A stretch of DNA of 64,000 nucleotides from Gammaproteobacteria bacterium. GTDB taxonomy: Bacteria > Pseudomonadota > Gammaproteobacteria > Thiohalomonadales > Thiohalomonadaceae. Location: NCBI GenBank assembly GCA_023228645.1, contig JALOAT010000005.1, positions 76,766 to 140,765 of the forward strand, written 5' to 3'. Below, piece after piece: positions 15,918-23,000 of the stretch; positions within the stretch are counted from its first letter, which is position 1, and each line of letters starts with the position of its first letter. The notes under the pieces were generated by a model. The model saw only the letters and a program-made list of their open reading frames with translations, did no database searches and was not told where the DNA came from. Both the position numbers and the translations under genes were made by a program.

Positions 15918-18056
15918 TCAGAAGTTGTAGCGATACGTCAAGACAGCCGTACGGGGCGATGCCGCTGTATGGTTTCTATCGCCAGAGTTGTCGAGGGTGG
16001 CTTCTTTCGAGACCTCAATGGCATAGAGCTCATCGAACACGTTGTCGACATTAAGCGTGACCGCATGCTGGCCCCGTTCGTAGCCAAGAGAAACATTGGT
16101 GATCCAGTCCCACCCCTCGTACTTTTCGCTATTCGCATTATCGATCCAGTATTCGCCCCAGGTATTGCTGGTTACACGGGCACGCCAACCACTTGGCGAT
16201 TTCCAGGCAATGAAGACGCCGTACTGGTGCTCGGGAATGAATGGCAGATGGTTGCCAGACCTATCGATACCATACACCACGCCTTTGTCACGCACGGACT
16301 CAGTAAAACTGTCGAACGTGTAATCGGAATAGGCATAGTAGCCGCCGACCTGCCAGCCTTCGGAAACTTCAACACTGCCCGAGAATTCAACTCCGCGCTT
16401 ATCGGTCTTTCCTGCGTTTTCATACTCGGTGGTGTACGGTCCGCTTCGCACCGACACGATCTCGTCCTCGACCGGGTTCACGTATACACTCGCGTCGAAC
16501 TGCCAACGGTCCGAGCGCCCTTTGATCCCGAGCTCGTAGTTTCGCGACGTAGCCGCCTTTAGGTCTGGGTTGCTGGAAATTTCGCTGGTTGAGGGAATCT
16601 GCCCTGCCTGAGCAACAGTACCGAAAAGGTTGAGGTATTCGTTCACCCGGTAGCTCACGGCAAGCTTTGGCGCGGGGAGATAGTACGTCTTGTCACTTTC
16701 CCGCAATCCGTCGCCAGCTTTGTAGCTCTTCGTTGCCCAGTCGAACTTATTAAGTTCGTCTGTCTTCTGGTCGATGCTGACGACGTCGTACCGTGCCCCC
16801 AAGTCGACAATCCACCGCTCCGACGGACGCCAGGACTCCTGAACATAGAGGCCGGTCAACAGACTCGTACTCGAGGAAATTGCTGCCAGTTCACCCTTGG
16901 CGTCAGAAAGGGTCTGTTCGATGGTGGTCGTGCCAGGGGGTGGCCAAGGAGAAAAACTGGTCTGAAGGTCGCGATGCAGGTACTTCCGGGAGTCCGGCAC
17001 CTCTTCCTGGCGTACGGTCACACCGCCGACCAGGGTCCCGCTTCCATGCCGCAGATGGGCCTCCAGATCCGTGCCTACGTTGTATACCCAGTCTTCGGTT
17101 TCGTTGATGATGCCCACAACCGGGTGATAGTGATACCAGGTGTTGTAGTAAAAGCGCGGTTTGAAACTCACGTTGCCGCGTTCCATCTCGTAGCGAGTAT
17201 TAAAGAACCACGTCTTGGAATAGCGTCCCTGATGCTTCCAGAACTCGGATGTATCGGTCTGCTTGCCGCTATCCTTGAACTGTTGAAAAAGGGCTTCATC
17301 CATCCCGCCCGGTAGTTGGATATTGGATTCTGAATAGGAGATCTCACTCTCCAGCGTGTCGCCATTGGACAGAAGCAATCCATGTTTCAGGCCGACTTGT
17401 GAGGTATCAAATTCGTTCCAGTGGCGCCAGTCGTTGTCCTGTGTACGGTGAGTCGCCGTAAGGGCCAGTGCCTGCGTCTCGCCGACCACACCCTGGCGCA
17501 AGTGGTAGTTTTGGGTACCGTAGTTTCCGATGCCAACCCGAATCTGGTTGGCCGAATCGTCGAATACGGAACGTGAGATGATTTGAATGGCACCACCTGC
17601 GGAGCCGGTGGCAAAAAGGTTGCCCGGGCCTTTGGCGACTTCGATGCGCTCGATGTCCTGGGTGTCGACGAAATCCAGTTTGGTGAAACTGTCCGGATCG
17701 GTGAGCGGTACGCCGTCGCGAAGCACCATGATCTCGCGGATGCCGTAGCGAGCCTTGAGACCGGCGCCGCGGATGATGAGGCGCGCGTCGGAACCACCGT
17801 TTTTGCTGTCGGTGAGCACGCCCGGGATGCCTTGCAGGGCTTCCTTGACGTTGAACATCTTCTTCTCATCGAGTTCTTCTTTGCCGACCACAGCGATGGC
17901 CTGCGGCACTTCAGCGGTGGCACGCTCTTCGCGCGTCGCCGTGATCGAAATGGTGCCAAGCCCTGCATCCTGTGCCAAAGCACCTGAGGTCATGGCAACC
18001 AGTCCAGACAGCACTACCGTTTGGGCAGCAAAGCGGCCCTTGTCGTTACACCCCAT
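15918..18056 (-). CDS. TonB-dependent outer-membrane receptor, ligand unknown
   Basis: 712 aa. A signal peptide ends near SGALAQ, followed by a TonB-box-like GTISITATREE. The plug has IRGAGLKARYGIREIMVLRDG and DIERIEVAKGPGNLFATGSAGG. The 22-strand barrel ends TAVLTYRYNF. It is FecA/ferric-siderophore-like in plug sequence, quite unlike the OprC-type receptor at 9631. It is the first gene of the nine-gene minus-strand run and probably sets its regulation. GC content looks lower than in neighbours, with more AT-rich codons, which may point to separate acquisition. A GGGGG ribosome site precedes the ATG. Confidence 0.85.
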   Translation of the reverse strand: MGCNDKGRFAAQTVVLSGLVAMTSGALAQDAGLGTISITATREERATAEVPQAIAVVGKEELDEKKMFNVKEALQGIPGVLTDSKNGGSDARLIIRGAGLKARYGIREIMVLRDGVPLTDPDSFTKLDFVDTQDIERIEVAKGPGNLFATGSAGGAIQIISRSVFDDSANQIRVGIGNYGTQNYHLRQGVVGETQALALTATHRTQDNDWRHWNEFDTSQVGLKHGLLLSNGDTLESEISYSESNIQLPGGMDEALFQQFKDSGKQTDTSEFWKHQGRYSKTWFFNTRYEMERGNVSFKPRFYYNTWYHYHPVVGIINETEDWVYNVGTDLEAHLRHGSGTLVGGVTVRQEEVPDSRKYLHRDLQTSFSPWPPPGTTTIEQTLSDAKGELAAISSSTSLLTGLYVQESWRPSERWIVDLGARYDVVSIDQKTDELNKFDWATKSYKAGDGLRESDKTYYLPAPKLAVSYRVNEYLNLFGTVAQAGQIPSTSEISSNPDLKAATSRNYELGIKGRSDRWQFDASVYVNPVEDEIVSVRSGPYTTEYENAGKTDKRGVEFSGSVEVSEGWQVGGYYAYSDYTFDSFTESVRDKGVVYGIDRSGNHLPFIPEHQYGVFIAWKSPSGWRARVTSNTWGEYWIDNANSEKYEGWDWITNVSLGYERGQHAVTLNVDNVFDELYAIEVSKEATLDNSGDRNHTAASPRTAVLTYRYNF

Positions 18057-18438
18057 ATCGCCCCCGCGTCTCTTTGTTTTGCTCGGCTTTAGCGCCGAAT
18101 GAGTTATGCAACCGGCTGCGTAGCGCGTGGAGCTTCCCGCTGAATCTGATCAACCCTGATCGACCATGCACCGAGCCGGACAAGCCCGATTTCGGGATTA
18201 ACCCAACGCAGGATTCGTACCAGGTTTAATTACCCTGATTTTGCTAGGAATATGGCCTAATCCGTGAACCTCGGGCGGGTGGTTTCGCGCAGAGGTGTGT
18301 GAAAACACGCAGATGCCGCGAACAACGAGGGAAGTGTCGGTCCTCTACTGTGCCGTTTTTTCGGCAGTCTTCCTATGCGCACAGAACGTCGACACTGGCA
18401 GTCTGAAAGGCATTGACGTTGCGCCAGGAAAGGCTTTC
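18057..18438. promoter_or_regulatory. Leader and promoter region of the metal-uptake run
   Basis: 382 bp between the divergent first receptor gene and a small unknown gene. 18146-18165 holds two tandem 10-mers (CTGATCAACC, CTGATCGACC), possibly an operator. 18083-18099 holds a small hairpin, CGGCTTTAGCGCCG-like, close to the receptor start. I found no cobalamin riboswitch box, no convincing Fur box and no sigma-54 promoter. No gene is visible, except that the small downstream frame can be extended back to 18295. Confidence 0.4.
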
Positions 18439-18630
18439 ATGCCCCAGCGACACCCGACTAAAGTCCACGAAGATATCTCCGCCGCATTGCAGCAGGATCT
18501 GGCTTTTTTCGAATCGCAGCTCGCGAAGATTCCCGTGCACAGCCGGATCCCCGACGATCAGATTGCGAGAGAGATCTTCGAGCGGCTGATTAGTGAATGC
18601 TGGACTGCACTGATGATGGTGCAGCAGTAG
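18439..18630 (+). CDS. Small protein of unknown function (63 aa)
   Basis: The ATG at 18439 has AGGAAAGG seven bases upstream and gives MPQRHPTKVHEDISAALQQD at the start and ERLISECWTALMMVQQ at the end, a mostly helical acidic/amphipathic protein without a signal peptide. An in-frame GTG at 18295 would give 111 aa with a hydrophobic patch, but has no better ribosome site. It ends about 85 bp before a strong terminator. I recognise no family. It is divergent from the metal run, and nothing further links the two. Confidence 0.45.
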   Translation: MPQRHPTKVHEDISAALQQDLAFFESQLAKIPVHSRIPDDQIAREIFERLISECWTALMMVQQ

Positions 18631-18714
18631 GAGCCTTGCCGCGGATAGGCAGGGGCATCTTCCGTCGAAAGGCAATCGCCCAGTGACTTGGCTCCTGCCC
18701 CACGGGGCAAAACA

Positions 18715-18741
18715 AAAACGGCCCGCGAAGCGGGCCGTTTT
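18715..18741. terminator. Bidirectional terminator between the small gene and tRNA-His
   Basis: A 12-bp perfect stem, AAAACGGCCCGC / GCGGGCCGTTTT, with a GAA loop. The A and T ends give a T-tract on both strands, so it can end the plus-strand small gene and the minus-strand tRNA-His/Arg/Pro transcript. Confidence 0.85.
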
Positions 18742-18756
18742 GTCTTCAGCAGAAGA

Positions 18757-18832
18757 TGGGGTGGACGATGGGAATCGAACCCACGACAACAGGAATCACA
18801 ATCCTGTGCTCTACCAATTGAGCTACGTCCAC
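18757..18832 (-). tRNA. tRNA-His (anticodon GUG), CCA encoded
   Basis: Acceptor stem GTGGACG / CGTCCAC with discriminator C73, and anticodon loop giving GUG. The base after the 5-prime end (18833) is a C on the plus strand, encoding the G-1 residue needed by histidyl-tRNA synthetase. CCA is encoded at 18757-18759. Confidence 0.96.
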
Positions 18833-18858
18833 CATTGATTGAGGCCAAGCGCGGCGAT

Positions 18859-18935
18859 TGGCGCGCCCGGCAGGACTCGAACCTGCTACCCTCGGCTTAG
18901 AAGGCCGATGCTCTATCCGGATGAGCTACGGGCGC
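18859..18935 (-). tRNA. tRNA-Arg (anticodon UCU), CCA encoded
   Basis: Acceptor GCGCCCG / CGGGCGC, D-arm TAGCTCATCCGGATAGAGC, anticodon loop CTTCTAA giving UCU, T-arm GGTTCGAGTCC. 26 bp separate it from tRNA-His on the same strand. Confidence 0.96.
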
Positions 18936-18986
18936 GGATGGGCCGAGTCCACGACGATAACAAAATCGTCCAGCCTGATGACGAAT

Positions 18987-19063
18987 TGGTCGGGGTAGAG
19001 GGATTCGAACCCCCGACATCCTGCTCCCAAAGCAGGCGCGCTACCAGACTGCGCTATACCCCG
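18987..19063 (-). tRNA. tRNA-Pro (anticodon UGG), CCA encoded
   Basis: Begins with C as bacterial tRNA-Pro does: acceptor CGGGGTA / TACCCCG. Anticodon loop TTTGGGA gives UGG, and the T-arm is GGTTCGAATCC. It is the first gene of the minus-strand Pro-Arg-His array and is divergent from folD. Confidence 0.96.
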
Positions 19064-19262
19064 GCGAAACGGTGACCACCGATGGCGCGAAGTCGGCGAA
19101 TAATACGCATGCGCCGCGCCATCGTCAATCATGTGCCGCGGCGAAGTATACGACCTGTTCGCCCTTTGTCGCACGCATTGAGGCGAGCGCACCGCGGCGG
19201 CACTTTGCCAATCCTCCTCACGCATGTGAAAATAACGGACTTTTCCAGGACATACCCGCCCC

Positions 19263-20114
19263 ATGACCGCGCAGCTTCTCGACGGCAAGGCAACTGCCGC
19301 CCATCTTCGCCAACAGGTAAAAAACCGCGTCGACGCGCGACTCACCGCCGGACTTCCCGTCCCCGGCCTGGCCGTGGTGCTGGTGGGCAACGACCCCGCC
19401 TCGGAAGTTTACGTGGCTCACAAGCGCTGCGACTGCGCCGAGGTGGGCATCCGGTCCGTCAATCACGACCTGCCGGCGGAGACCAGCCAGGCCGAGCTGC
19501 TTGCCCTCATCGACAGCCTGAACGCAGACCCGACGGTGCACGGCATTCTGGTGCAGTTGCCGCTACCGCGCCACATCGACACCACCGCGGTCATCGAGCG
19601 CATCGCCCCCGAAAAGGACGTGGACGGCTTCCACCCGTACAACGTGGGGCGCCTGGCCCAACGGATTCCACAGCTCCGCCCCTGCACGCCCTATGGTGTG
19701 ATGACGCTGCTGGAACATGCACGCCTCGACATCAAGGGCATGGATGCGCTGGTGGTCGGCGCCTCCAACATCGTCGGCCGGCCCATGGCGCTGGAATTGC
19801 TGCTCGGCGGCTGCACGGTGACCGTGGCGCACCGTTTCACCCGCGACCTGCGCGCCCATGTGGAACGCGCCGATCTGCTGGTGGTCGCCGTGGGCAAGCC
19901 GGGGCTGGTGAAGGGCGAATGGATCAAGCCGGGCGCCATCGTGGTGGACGTGGGCATCAATCGCTTGGCCGACGGCCGCCTGGTCGGCGACGTGGATTTC
20001 GAGATCGCCAAGACGCGCGCGGGTTGGATCACGCCCGTGCCCGGCGGCGTCGGCCCCATGACCCGTGCCATGCTGCTCAAGAACACCCTCGACGCGGCTG
20101 AACGCCTCATGTAA
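19263..20114 (+). CDS. folD: FolD, methylene-THF dehydrogenase/cyclohydrolase
   Basis: Bifunctional cytoplasmic enzyme (283 aa) interconverting methylene-, methenyl- and formyl-tetrahydrofolate with NADP. Visible motifs: EVYVAHKRCD with the catalytic Tyr and Lys, PCTPYGVM, the Rossmann motif VVGASNIVGRPMA, and the C-terminal PGGVGPMTRAML. The ATG at 19263 follows a CC-rich leader with no strong Shine-Dalgarno. Its place next to the tRNA array and cysS is conserved in Pseudomonas. A hairpin-forming repeat with a nine-T run ends the transcript. Confidence 0.97.
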   Translation: MTAQLLDGKATAAHLRQQVKNRVDARLTAGLPVPGLAVVLVGNDPASEVYVAHKRCDCAEVGIRSVNHDLPAETSQAELLALIDSLNADPTVHGILVQLPLPRHIDTTAVIERIAPEKDVDGFHPYNVGRLAQRIPQLRPCTPYGVMTLLEHARLDIKGMDALVVGASNIVGRPMALELLLGGCTVTVAHRFTRDLRAHVERADLLVVAVGKPGLVKGEWIKPGAIVVDVGINRLADGRLVGDVDFEIAKTRAGWITPVPGGVGPMTRAMLLKNTLDAAERLM

Positions 20115-20128
20115 GAGAAGAGAAAAGC

Positions 20129-20241
20129 TAACCACGGGGGACACGGGGAAAACCCTGGGAAGAGTCGCTATCGACACCGAGGCCGCTCCCCCAAAAACCC
20201 CCGTGTTCCCCGTGTCCCCCGTGGTTAATGCGTTTTTTTTT
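20129..20241. repeat. Family A paired inverted repeat after folD (terminator-like)
   Basis: Left arm 20129-20151 (TAACCACGGGGGACACGGGG) and right arm 20197-20228 are inverted copies around a 45-bp centre. AAAAGC lies outside the left arm and a nine-T run outside the right arm. The arrangement makes a strong intrinsic terminator for folD, 12 bp after its stop region. Confidence 0.85.
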
Positions 20242-20278
20242 CTTTAACACCGCAGGCGTTCGCTAGCGCACGCTTAGC

Positions 20279-20635
20279 TCACCGCCGCTGCTGCTCTGCG
20301 CGGGTCGCGCAGCGGATGCACCACTCGGCGGCCGGGTCCACTTGCAGACGCGCGGGGGCGATGGGTTCGCCGCAGGCTGCGCATTCTCCATATTCCCCCT
20401 CTTCGAGCCGGCGCAAGGCGGCCTGAACGCGGGCGAGTTCGTGGCGACGCCGACGTGCGGATTCGGCGCCCATGGCCTGATGGTGCAGTTCATCGAGCCG
20501 CGTCAGCCTTCCCGCCCGAGTCGGATCCACGTCGCTTGGCGCGCCCTCGCCCACCGCCGCAAGTTGCGCGGCCAGCGCTTCCCGCAACGCCAGCAGTCTT
20601 GATTTGCAATCTTCCGAAGAGGTGCGTCGGTCCAT
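20279..20635 (-). CDS. DksA/TraR-family zinc-finger protein
   Basis: 118 aa, cytoplasmic. An N-terminal coiled-coil (SRLLALREALAAQLAAV, then RRRRHELARVQAALRRLEEG) is followed by the C4 zinc finger GECAACGEPI...WCIRC. The DksA family binds the RNA polymerase secondary channel; this short form lacks the clear acidic DxxDxA tip motif of true DksA, so activity is uncertain. It is a stand-alone gene between two repeats. Confidence 0.82.
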   Translation of the reverse strand: MDRRTSSEDCKSRLLALREALAAQLAAVGEGAPSDVDPTRAGRLTRLDELHHQAMGAESARRRRHELARVQAALRRLEEGEYGECAACGEPIAPARLQVDPAAEWCIRCATRAEQQRR

Positions 20636-20949
20636 GATCTTTCTCGCCCATCCTGGCGGGAGCCATACCGTTCCGGTCTTCGAATGGAGGTCACGGGGGA
20701 ATCATTCGCCGTCCCGGCACGCGGCCTATGTGGAACGATGCGGCGGGACACTTCAACCTTAGCAAAAAAAGGCGACCTCGCGACGGCGGCGGGCGCTCGG
20801 GGTGGAGGTGTCGAAAGCACCTGCGTACGCGCGGCCTCAGGCCGCGATTGCTTTTCCTACGCCCTGTCTTCGCGGCCTGAGGCCGCTCCTACAGTGGGAT
20901 TCCAGGCGGCGCAATCATTGCCAGACGCCGTTCTGTGAAAGACGCCGAT
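20636..20949. repeat. Gene border with a family C REP pair (20830-20894)
   Basis: No gene in 314 bp. 20830-20894 holds two inverted copies of GCGGCCTCAGGCCGCGAT, each itself palindromic, ending GCTCCTACAG. The same pair is found at 35972-36044. This resembles the REP/BIME elements of Pseudomonas. A short A-run hairpin-like stretch lies at 20761-20775. Confidence 0.65.
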
Positions 20950-21390
20950 TCACACGTCCTCGCCATCGAGCCGTCGGATGAGCCAGGCATTCAGCGCTTC
21001 GAGCTGCGTGCGGGTTTCCGGTCCGGACTCGGCGTGCAAGGCGGTGATCTTCGCCGAGAGATCGCGCAGGACCTTGCAATAATGCTGTGCCCGTGCGCGC
21101 TCCACGGCCAGGTCGGCGGTGCGCTTCTTGAGCCTGGAGGCCAGATCCTCGGCGTCGGGCATGACCGTGTCGCGCACCCGGCGCGCGAAGGCGGTCTCCT
21201 GGAGGAAGCTGATGCGCTCAAGGATGGAGCCGTCCTGCCAGTCGAGGGTGGGATAGCGACGTCGGAGTTCATCCACGTCGACGCAGCCTTCGAAGGTGTT
21301 GAGATCGCCCTTTTGAATCAGCTGCTGCAGCTCGCGCCGTCCGACGCCGAGAAGTTGCGCCGCCTTGGCAAGACCGATCAGATGACCCAT
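20950..21390 (-). CDS. Unknown protein with HTH-like N-terminus and coiled coil
   Basis: 146 aa starting MGHLIGLAKAAQLLGVGRRE with a GGGGGA site upstream. The first 60 residues read like a MerR/excisionase-type helix-turn-helix (AAQLLGVGRRELQQLIQKG) with EGCVDVDELRRRYP after it. The rest is helical and charged. The same type of N-terminal module is, as far as I recall, fused to 2Fe-2S ferredoxin reductases in some proteobacteria; here it stands alone with no iron-sulfur part. It is in the same direction as, and 91 bp after, cysS. Confidence 0.6.
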   Translation of the reverse strand: MGHLIGLAKAAQLLGVGRRELQQLIQKGDLNTFEGCVDVDELRRRYPTLDWQDGSILERISFLQETAFARRVRDTVMPDAEDLASRLKKRTADLAVERARAQHYCKVLRDLSAKITALHAESGPETRTQLEALNAWLIRRLDGEDV

Positions 21391-21481
21391 AACCATTTCC
21401 CCCGGGCCTTGATTAAAGCCGATCGGAGCAACGGGAGGAAAGACTGACATGGCGCGGGCCGTCCGCTGGCCCCGCGTGATG

Positions 21482-22888
21482 TCACTCGCGCCGCCAGGTG
21501 GTGCCGCCCGGGCCGTCTTCGAGCAGGACGCCCTGTGCCTTGAGGCTGTCGCGGATACGGTCGGCCTCGGCCCAGTCTTTCGCCTTGCGCGCGGCCAGGC
21601 GTGCCGCGATGGCCGCGTTGATGTCGGCATCGGACAGGCCACCCTCCACGGCGGGCGCACCTTGCAGGAAGGCCATGGGGTCACGTTCCAGCAGGCCCAG
21701 CATGCCGCCGAGCCGCTTCAACAGCGCACCGAGGCGTGCCGCCGCGGTTGCGTCGACGCCCCGCAGGCGGTTCACCTCGCGGGCCAATTCGAACAGCACC
21801 GCCACGGCCTCGGGGGTGCTGAAGTCGTCGTCCATGGCGGCGTAGAAGCGCTGCTCGAACACCGAGTCCGCCTCGGGCTCGACCGTCTCCAGCCCGCGCA
21901 ACGCCGTATAGAGCGTGGTCAGCGCGCCCTTGGCCTGATCCAGGTGCTGGTCCGAATAATTGAGCGGGCTGCGGTAATGGCTGGTGAGGATGAAATAACG
22001 CACCACCTCGGGGTCATATTTGGCCAGCACCTCGCGGATGGTGAAGAAGTTGCCGAGCGACTTGGACATCTTTTCGTTGTCCACGCGCACGAAACCGTTG
22101 TGCATCCAGTAATTCACGAAGGTGCAGCCGCAGGCCGCCTCGCTCTGGGCGATCTCGTTTTCGTGGTGCGGGAACTGCAAATCCAGCCCGCCGCCGTGGA
22201 TGTCGAAATGTTCGCCCAGGCAGCGGGTGGACATGGCGGAGCACTCGATGTGCCAGCCGGGCCGGCCGCGGCCCCAGGGTGAATCCCAGGCGGGCTCGCC
22301 GGGCTTGGCGGCCTTCCACAGCACGAAATCGAGGGGATCGTCCTTGGCCTCATCCACCGCGACGCGTTCACCGGCGCGCAGATCGTCCGGGTTCTTGCCC
22401 GACAGCTTGCCGTAACCTTCAAAGCGGCTCACGTCGTAATACACATCGCCGTTGCTCGCCGGATAGGCAAAGCCCTTCTCCACCAGGGTGCTCACCATGG
22501 CGATGATGTCGTCCATGTGAAGCGTCGCGCGAGGCTCCGCGTCCGGGCGCAGCACGCCCAGTGCATCGGCGTCCTCGTTCATGAAGCCGATGAAACGCTC
22601 GGTGAGTATCTGGATGGTCTCCCCACGTTCATTGGCGCGCGTGATGATCTTGTCGTCGATATCGGTGATGTTGCGCACGTAGGTGACGTGCTCACTACCG
22701 AATACCTGGCGCAGGTAGCGGTTGACCACATCGAACACCACCAGCACGCGCGCATGGCCGATGTGACAATAGTCGTACACCGTCATGCCGCACACGTACA
22801 TGCGTACCCGCCGCGCGTCGATGGGGACGAAGTCCTCCTTGCGCTTGGTCAGGTTGTTGTGGATCTGAAGCTTGTGCTGGTATGCCAT
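21482..22888 (-). CDS. cysS: Cysteinyl-tRNA synthetase
   Basis: Class I monomeric aminoacyl-tRNA synthetase (468 aa). It has YVCGMTVYDYCHIGHARV with the HIGH signature and first zinc Cys, ECSAMSTRCLG and FPHHENEIAQSEA for the other zinc ligands, and KMSKSLGNF as KMSKS. The start at 22888 (MAYQHKLQIHNN) is the family start; the longer open frame reads through a repeat. A family A repeat separates it from gltX upstream. Confidence 0.97.
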   Translation of the reverse strand: MAYQHKLQIHNNLTKRKEDFVPIDARRVRMYVCGMTVYDYCHIGHARVLVVFDVVNRYLRQVFGSEHVTYVRNITDIDDKIITRANERGETIQILTERFIGFMNEDADALGVLRPDAEPRATLHMDDIIAMVSTLVEKGFAYPASNGDVYYDVSRFEGYGKLSGKNPDDLRAGERVAVDEAKDDPLDFVLWKAAKPGEPAWDSPWGRGRPGWHIECSAMSTRCLGEHFDIHGGGLDLQFPHHENEIAQSEAACGCTFVNYWMHNGFVRVDNEKMSKSLGNFFTIREVLAKYDPEVVRYFILTSHYRSPLNYSDQHLDQAKGALTTLYTALRGLETVEPEADSVFEQRFYAAMDDDFSTPEAVAVLFELAREVNRLRGVDATAAARLGALLKRLGGMLGLLERDPMAFLQGAPAVEGGLSDADINAAIAARLAARKAKDWAEADRIRDSLKAQGVLLEDGPGGTTWRRE

Positions 22889-22910
22889 AGGTTTCTCGGA
22901 GAAAAGCTCT

Positions 22911-23000
22911 AACCACGGGGAACCCGGGGGACACGGGGAAGAAAGAGGCTGTTCGGAGATCTGCTGCCTGCTCCCCTTCTTACCCCTTGTCCCCCGTGGT
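22911..23000. repeat. Family A paired inverted repeat between gltX and cysS
   Basis: Left arm 22911-22940 (AACCACGGGGAACCCGGGGG) and right arm 22981-23000 (TTGTCCCCCGTGGT) flank a 40-bp centre. The right arm abuts the gltX stop codon exactly and the left arm ends 22 bp before the cysS ATG, so the element fills the whole border. Confidence 0.8.

Noticed and set aside
18057..18300. Cobalamin riboswitch upstream of the first TonB receptor
   Set aside because: The B12-box core is not present and no matching long-stem structure could be seen.
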